Below are positions 60,468-64,000 of a stretch of 64,000 nt of DNA, piece after piece. Source of the DNA: Bifidobacterium moraviense (GTDB lineage: Bacteria; Actinomycetota; Actinomycetes; Actinomycetales; Bifidobacteriaceae); assembly GCF_012932365.1 (NCBI RefSeq), contig NZ_JAAIIH010000002.1, positions 102,308-166,307 of the forward strand, in the 5' to 3' direction. A model generated the notes under the pieces. It was not told the origin of the DNA. It worked only from the letters and a program-made list of their open reading frames with translations, and ran no database searches. A program made the translations under genes and the position numbers. Position 1 is the stretch's first letter, and every line of letters starts with the position of its first letter.

Positions 60468-61700
60468 TCAGTTCCAGCGGCGCGCGGAGACGGCGTCGGC
60501 GAGCTCGTGCAGCAGGCGTTCGGTCTCGTCCCAGCCGATGCACTTGTCCGTGATCGACTTGCCGTAGACCAGCTGGTCCAGCGGGGCGGCTGGCTGGTTG
60601 CCGGATTCGATGAAGCTCTCCATCATGATGCCGGTGATGCCCCGCTCGCCCTGCGCGATGCGGCCGGCGATGTTGCGCACCACCTCGGCCTGACGACGCT
60701 CGTCCTTGCCGGAGTTGCCGTGCGAGCAGTCGACGATGAGCCCGTGCGCGGCGGCGGAATCCGCGGGCATCATCGCGCGCACGTCCTCCATGGCCTTGGC
60801 AACGGACGCGGCGTCGTAGTTCGGGCCGTGGATCGACCCGCGCAGCACCACGTGGCAGTCCGGGTTGCCGAGCGTCTCCACGGCGCAGGCGCGGCCCAGA
60901 TGGTCGATGCCGAAGAACGTGTGCTGCTGCGCGGAGGCGTAGCAGCCGTTGACCGCGGCCTTCACGGAGCCGTCCGTGGCGTTCTTGAAGCCGATTGGCA
61001 TCGACATGCCGCTGGCCAGCTGGCGGTGCACCTGCGACTCGGTGTTACGCGCGCCGATCGCGCCCCAGCTCACCGCGTCGGCGATGAACTGCGGGCTGGT
61101 GGGCTCCAGGAACTCGGTGGCGGCGGCCAGACCCTCGCCCAGCACGCCGAGCAGCGTCCTGCGCGCGAGCAGCAGGCCCTTGCGGATGTTGTGCGAGCCG
61201 TCGATGTCCGGATCGTTGATCAGGCCCTTCCAGCCCACGGTGGTGCGCGGCTTCTCGAAGTACACGCGCATCACGACGAGCAGCTCGCCCTCGACCTCCT
61301 TCATCACCTTGGCGAGACGATGCGCGTAGTCGAGCGCGGCGGCCGGATCGTGCACCGAACACGGGCCCACGATCACCAGCAGACGGTCGTCCTGCCCGTA
61401 CAGGCAGGCGCGGATCTCGTCGCGCGAGTAGGCGACGATCTCCTGTGCGGCGGCGTCGAGCGGCAGCTCGGCCAGCACCTGCGCCGGCGTGGGCAGCGGC
61501 TCGAGCTCGAGGATCCGCCGGTTCACGATGCGACTGACGCCCACCTGGTCCTCCCAGCGCGGCACGTCGGTGGCCGTGAGCGGGTTCTTGCCCTCGTCCA
61601 TGGCCTGACGGATGGCGCGGAGCTCCTCCGGCGTGTTCAACGGCTGGGGGCCGACGCGCAACGGCTGCGCGTCGTCGCCCATGTTCTTCTGCTGCTGCAT
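60468..61700 (-). CDS. 3-deoxy-7-phosphoheptulonate synthase (class I), first of two
   Basis: 410 residues. The catalytic stretch VIVGPCSVHDP and the VYFEKPRTTVGWKGLINDPD segment are the class-I (AroF/AroG/AroH) signatures; GIMMESFIESGNQPA near the C-terminus is also diagnostic. It condenses PEP and erythrose-4-P, the first step of aromatic amino acid synthesis. The ATG at 61700 (MQQQKNMG) has AAGGAG 6 bases upstream. The N-terminus is about 30 residues longer than in the paralogue. It lies 99 bp downstream of the paralogue, which suggests one transcript. Confidence 0.93.
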   Translation of the reverse strand: MQQQKNMGDDAQPLRVGPQPLNTPEELRAIRQAMDEGKNPLTATDVPRWEDQVGVSRIVNRRILELEPLPTPAQVLAELPLDAAAQEIVAYSRDEIRACLYGQDDRLLVIVGPCSVHDPAAALDYAHRLAKVMKEVEGELLVVMRVYFEKPRTTVGWKGLINDPDIDGSHNIRKGLLLARRTLLGVLGEGLAAATEFLEPTSPQFIADAVSWGAIGARNTESQVHRQLASGMSMPIGFKNATDGSVKAAVNGCYASAQQHTFFGIDHLGRACAVETLGNPDCHVVLRGSIHGPNYDAASVAKAMEDVRAMMPADSAAAHGLIVDCSHGNSGKDERRQAEVVRNIAGRIAQGERGITGIMMESFIESGNQPAAPLDQLVYGKSITDKCIGWDETERLLHELADAVSARRWN

Positions 61701-61799
61701 GCAAACTCCTTGGGACGCAATCTTCCCCAAGGATAGGTGACGCCACGGATAGGCGGCACCGCCGCCGGACGCGGGAACGGACGACGGCTACTGCGACGG

Positions 61800-62936
61800 C
61801 TACTGCAGCGCGCGGCGGGCGTCCACGGCGTCGGCGAGCGTGTGCAGCAGCTCGTTGGTGCGGTCCCACGGCACGCACGCGTCCGTGATGGACTTGCCGT
61901 AGACCAGCTGGTCGAGCGGCGCGGGCTTCTGGTTGCCGGCCTCGATGAAGCTCTCCATCATGATGCCGGTGATGCCCTGTTCGCCCTTGGCGAGACGCGC
62001 GGCGATCTCCTCCACCACCTCGGCCTCGCGCACCTCGTCCTTGCCGCAGTTGCCGTGCGCGGCGTCGATCACCAGACCGTGGTCGCTCGGGCCGGACGCC
62101 TTGGACGCCTTGAGCGCCGACAGCGCCTCGCGCACCGATTCGGCGTCGTAGTTGGGGCCGTGCGAGGAGCCGCGCAGCACCAGATGGCAGTCCGGGTTGC
62201 CCTTGGTCTCGGCGGCGATCACGCGGCCGTCGAGGTTGATGGACAGGAAGTGATGCTCGAACGCGGCGGTGTAGCAGGAGTCGGCGGCGGGCTTGATCGA
62301 GCCGTCCGTGGCGTTCTTGAAGCCCACCGGCATGGACAGGCCGCTGGCCAGCTCGCGGTGCACCTGGCTCTCCGTGTTGCGCGCTCCGATGGCGCCCCAG
62401 CTGATCGCGTCGCAGATGTACTGCGGGGTGATCGGGTCGAGCCATTCGGTGGCGATCGGGACGCCCTCGTCGAGCACGTCGGACAGCACCTTGCGCGCCT
62501 GCCACATGCCCTTGCGGATGTTGAACGTGCCGTCCAGATCGGGGTCGTTGATCAGGCCCTTCCAGCCGATCGTGGTGCGCGGCTTCTCGAAGTACACGCG
62601 CATCACGATGACGAGGCGGTCGTACAGTTCGGCGCTCACCTCGGCAAGGCGGTGCGCGTAGTCCTTGGCGGCCTTCGGATCGTGGATCGAGCACGGGCCG
62701 ACGATGACCAGCAGACGGTCGTCGCGTCCGTTGAGCACGTCGCGGATCTCCTGACGGGACCTGAGCACCAGATCGATCTGCCTGTCGCTCAGCGGCAGCT
62801 CCCTGATGAACGCCCGCGGCGCGGGAATCGGGTCCAGCTGACGGATGTTGATGTCCACCGTCTCCGGAAACACGCCCTGCGCCCCCAGGCGACGCTGCTC
62901 GTCAACGGAGCTGTCGGGGCCGCGAAGGTCTGCCAT
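61800..62936 (-). CDS. 3-deoxy-7-phosphoheptulonate synthase (class I), second of two
   Basis: 378 residues. It shares VIVGPCSIHDP, VYFEKPRTTIGWKGLINDPD and GIMMESFIEAGNQKP with its neighbour, but differs elsewhere, so the two are diverged paralogues, not a recent duplication. It catalyses PEP + erythrose-4-P condensation; feedback specificity (Phe, Tyr or Trp) cannot be read from sequence alone. GAGGAGAAGAG precedes the ATG at 62936. Confidence 0.93.
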   Translation of the reverse strand: MADLRGPDSSVDEQRRLGAQGVFPETVDINIRQLDPIPAPRAFIRELPLSDRQIDLVLRSRQEIRDVLNGRDDRLLVIVGPCSIHDPKAAKDYAHRLAEVSAELYDRLVIVMRVYFEKPRTTIGWKGLINDPDLDGTFNIRKGMWQARKVLSDVLDEGVPIATEWLDPITPQYICDAISWGAIGARNTESQVHRELASGLSMPVGFKNATDGSIKPAADSCYTAAFEHHFLSINLDGRVIAAETKGNPDCHLVLRGSSHGPNYDAESVREALSALKASKASGPSDHGLVIDAAHGNCGKDEVREAEVVEEIAARLAKGEQGITGIMMESFIEAGNQKPAPLDQLVYGKSITDACVPWDRTNELLHTLADAVDARRALQ

Positions 62937-63427
62937 GGTCTCTTCTCCTCAGTCACGTCACACGAAATACCGGGCCCAGTGTAGTGGCGTCGGCGATGAC
63001 GTGCCGCGCGGTGATTGCATGGTGGGCGGGCGCGATGCGCGCGGATCGGCGATGGACGCGGGACAGGTGGAATCCGGGACGGAGCGAAATCGGGGCAAGG
63101 CGGACGGATCCGGGGCGAGGCGGACGGCTCCCGGGGGCGAGGCGGACGGATCCTGGGTAAGAGGACCTGGACCGCGAACAATACGGGCTGAAAAGGACGA
63201 AATCCGGGATTCTAAGCGCCGAACCCCCGCAAAAGCGTCCGTTTCGCACTCGGAATTCCGGATTTCGTCCATTTGAGCCCGTGATTTGGGGAGATGGCGC
63301 CATGCGGCGGAGGGCGATGATGCTCTCGGCGATACTTGGCCACCGAAGATATCTGCCCACCGAAGATACCGAGCCATCAGGGTACTGGGCCATCGGGGTA
63401 CTGGGCCATCGGCGATATCCGTCCAAA
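62937..63427. other. Non-coding region with several short repeats and an inverted repeat
   Basis: 491 bp. Three near-copies of CGGGGCGAGGCGGACGGATC lie at 63091, 63111 and 63132. A 29-bp imperfect inverted repeat (CGGGCTGAAAAGGACGAAAT start at 63184; complement ending at 63281) spans about 98 bp. Tandem CCATCGGGGTACTGGG-like units lie around 63376-63410. No gene; the DAHP synthase promoter is expected in the first 150 bp. Confidence 0.6.
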
Positions 63428-64000
63428 GCCCTCCGGACCCCGCAAATATGGGTTCGCCCCCTTACGGGGGCGAGAGTCAATGCCGCCTTCGGCATACCGG
63501 GCGACCTGCCGGCCACCCGCCGGGCCTACGGACAGCCCACAGGGCTATCCGCGTCACGACCCGCCGCCTCAGGGGCGCTCGCCTCAGGCAAAGCCGGCCT
63601 ATCGGCCGGGAAGGCGGGAAAACGGTCCACAGGACCGTTTTCCGTTTCCGCCTTCTCGCGTATTGGCCGACGCGCCCTGCGGGCGCTACTTGGCCAATGC
63701 CCTCCGGGCCCCGCAAGCATGGACTCGCCCCTGCGGGGGGGGCGAGACTCAATGCTGCCTTCGGCATACCGGGCGACCTGCCGGCCACCCGCCGGGCCTA
63801 CGGACAGCCCACAGGGCTATCCGCGTCACGACCCGCCGCCTCAGGGGCGCTCGCCTCAGGCAAAGCCGGCCTGTCGGCCGGGAAGGCGGGAAAACGGTCC
63901 ACAGGACCGTTTTCCGTTTCCGCCTTCTCGCGTATTGGCCGACGCGCCCTGCGGGCGCTACTTGGCCAATGCCCTCCGGGCCCCGCAAGCATGGACTCGC
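63428..64000. repeat. 272-bp tandem repeat, running off the window
   Basis: Unit 1 at 63428-63698, unit 2 at 63699-63970, and the first 30 bp of a third at 63971-64000. Units begin GCCCTCCGG(G/A)CCCCGCAA and include an internal hairpin AAAACGGTCC-ACA-GGACCGTTTT. The period (271-272) is not a multiple of three and reading frames break between units, so it is non-coding. The array continues beyond the window. Confidence 0.9.

Noticed and set aside
63477..63988. Small proteins encoded in the 272-bp repeat
   Set aside because: The unit length shifts the frame between copies and no ribosome site is seen.

Overview
This is high-GC DNA whose coding capacity is dense, with strong AGGAG-type ribosome sites and mostly ATG starts. 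The gene set points to an anaerobic actinobacterium, most likely a Bifidobacterium: oxygen-independent ribonucleotide reductase (nrdD, nrdG), a giant acyl-CoA dehydratase activase-like protein, a dapA-rnj pair, oleate hydratase, tandem class-I DAHP synthases, and sugar ABC transporters without their own ATPase. The genus is inferred from gene content and sequence style; no database search was run.

Layout. 1-824: start of a glutamate-cysteine ligase gene cut by the window edge. 825-1369: palindromic intergenic repeats. 1370-10500: the giant activase-like gene, nrdG and nrdD, all on the minus strand. 10764-12432: xseA-xseB. 12626-14425: a 67-residue unknown and a membrane-anchored endonuclease/exonuclease/phosphatase-family protein. 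14621-14693: tRNA-Arg(CCT). 14967-18969: oleate hydratase, an orphan DUF4391-like protein and a small discoidin-like protein, separated by conspicuous inverted repeats. 19413-24172: ppx/gppA, a 1.2-kb repeat field, def and glmM. 24173-32592: pepN, rnj-dapA, a SAF/FmdB/5-FCL trio and dapB. 32738-37941: a tight three-gene operon of an FHA protein, a very large helicase-like protein that has lost its catalytic motifs, and a 91-residue protein. 38266-39283: rplJ-rplL with a probable leader attenuator.

39284-45475 is an accessory-looking stretch. It holds an intracellular GH59-type glycosidase and an orphan DUF559-like nuclease-fold protein. Eleven copies of a 75-bp imperfect palindrome lie around these two genes in three clusters. 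Ten of the copies are spaced at exactly 94 bp; the eleventh is degenerate and sits at 93 bp.

45476-59633 is a uronic-acid utilisation region: a DUF624-like membrane protein, two ABC permeases and a lipoprotein binding protein, a LacI regulator, then uxaC-uxuB-uxuA and kdgK-eda, closed by a DeoR-HTH/sugar-sensor hybrid regulator. Together these enzymes take D-glucuronate through fructuronate, mannonate, KDG and KDPG to pyruvate and glyceraldehyde-3-phosphate. 59710-62936 returns to housekeeping genes (mtnN and two DAHP synthases). The right end, from about 63.4 kb, is a non-coding 272-bp tandem repeat running out of the window.

The most unusual items are the FHA/pseudo-helicase operon, the 94-bp-period palindrome arrays, and the uronate locus with its hybrid regulator.
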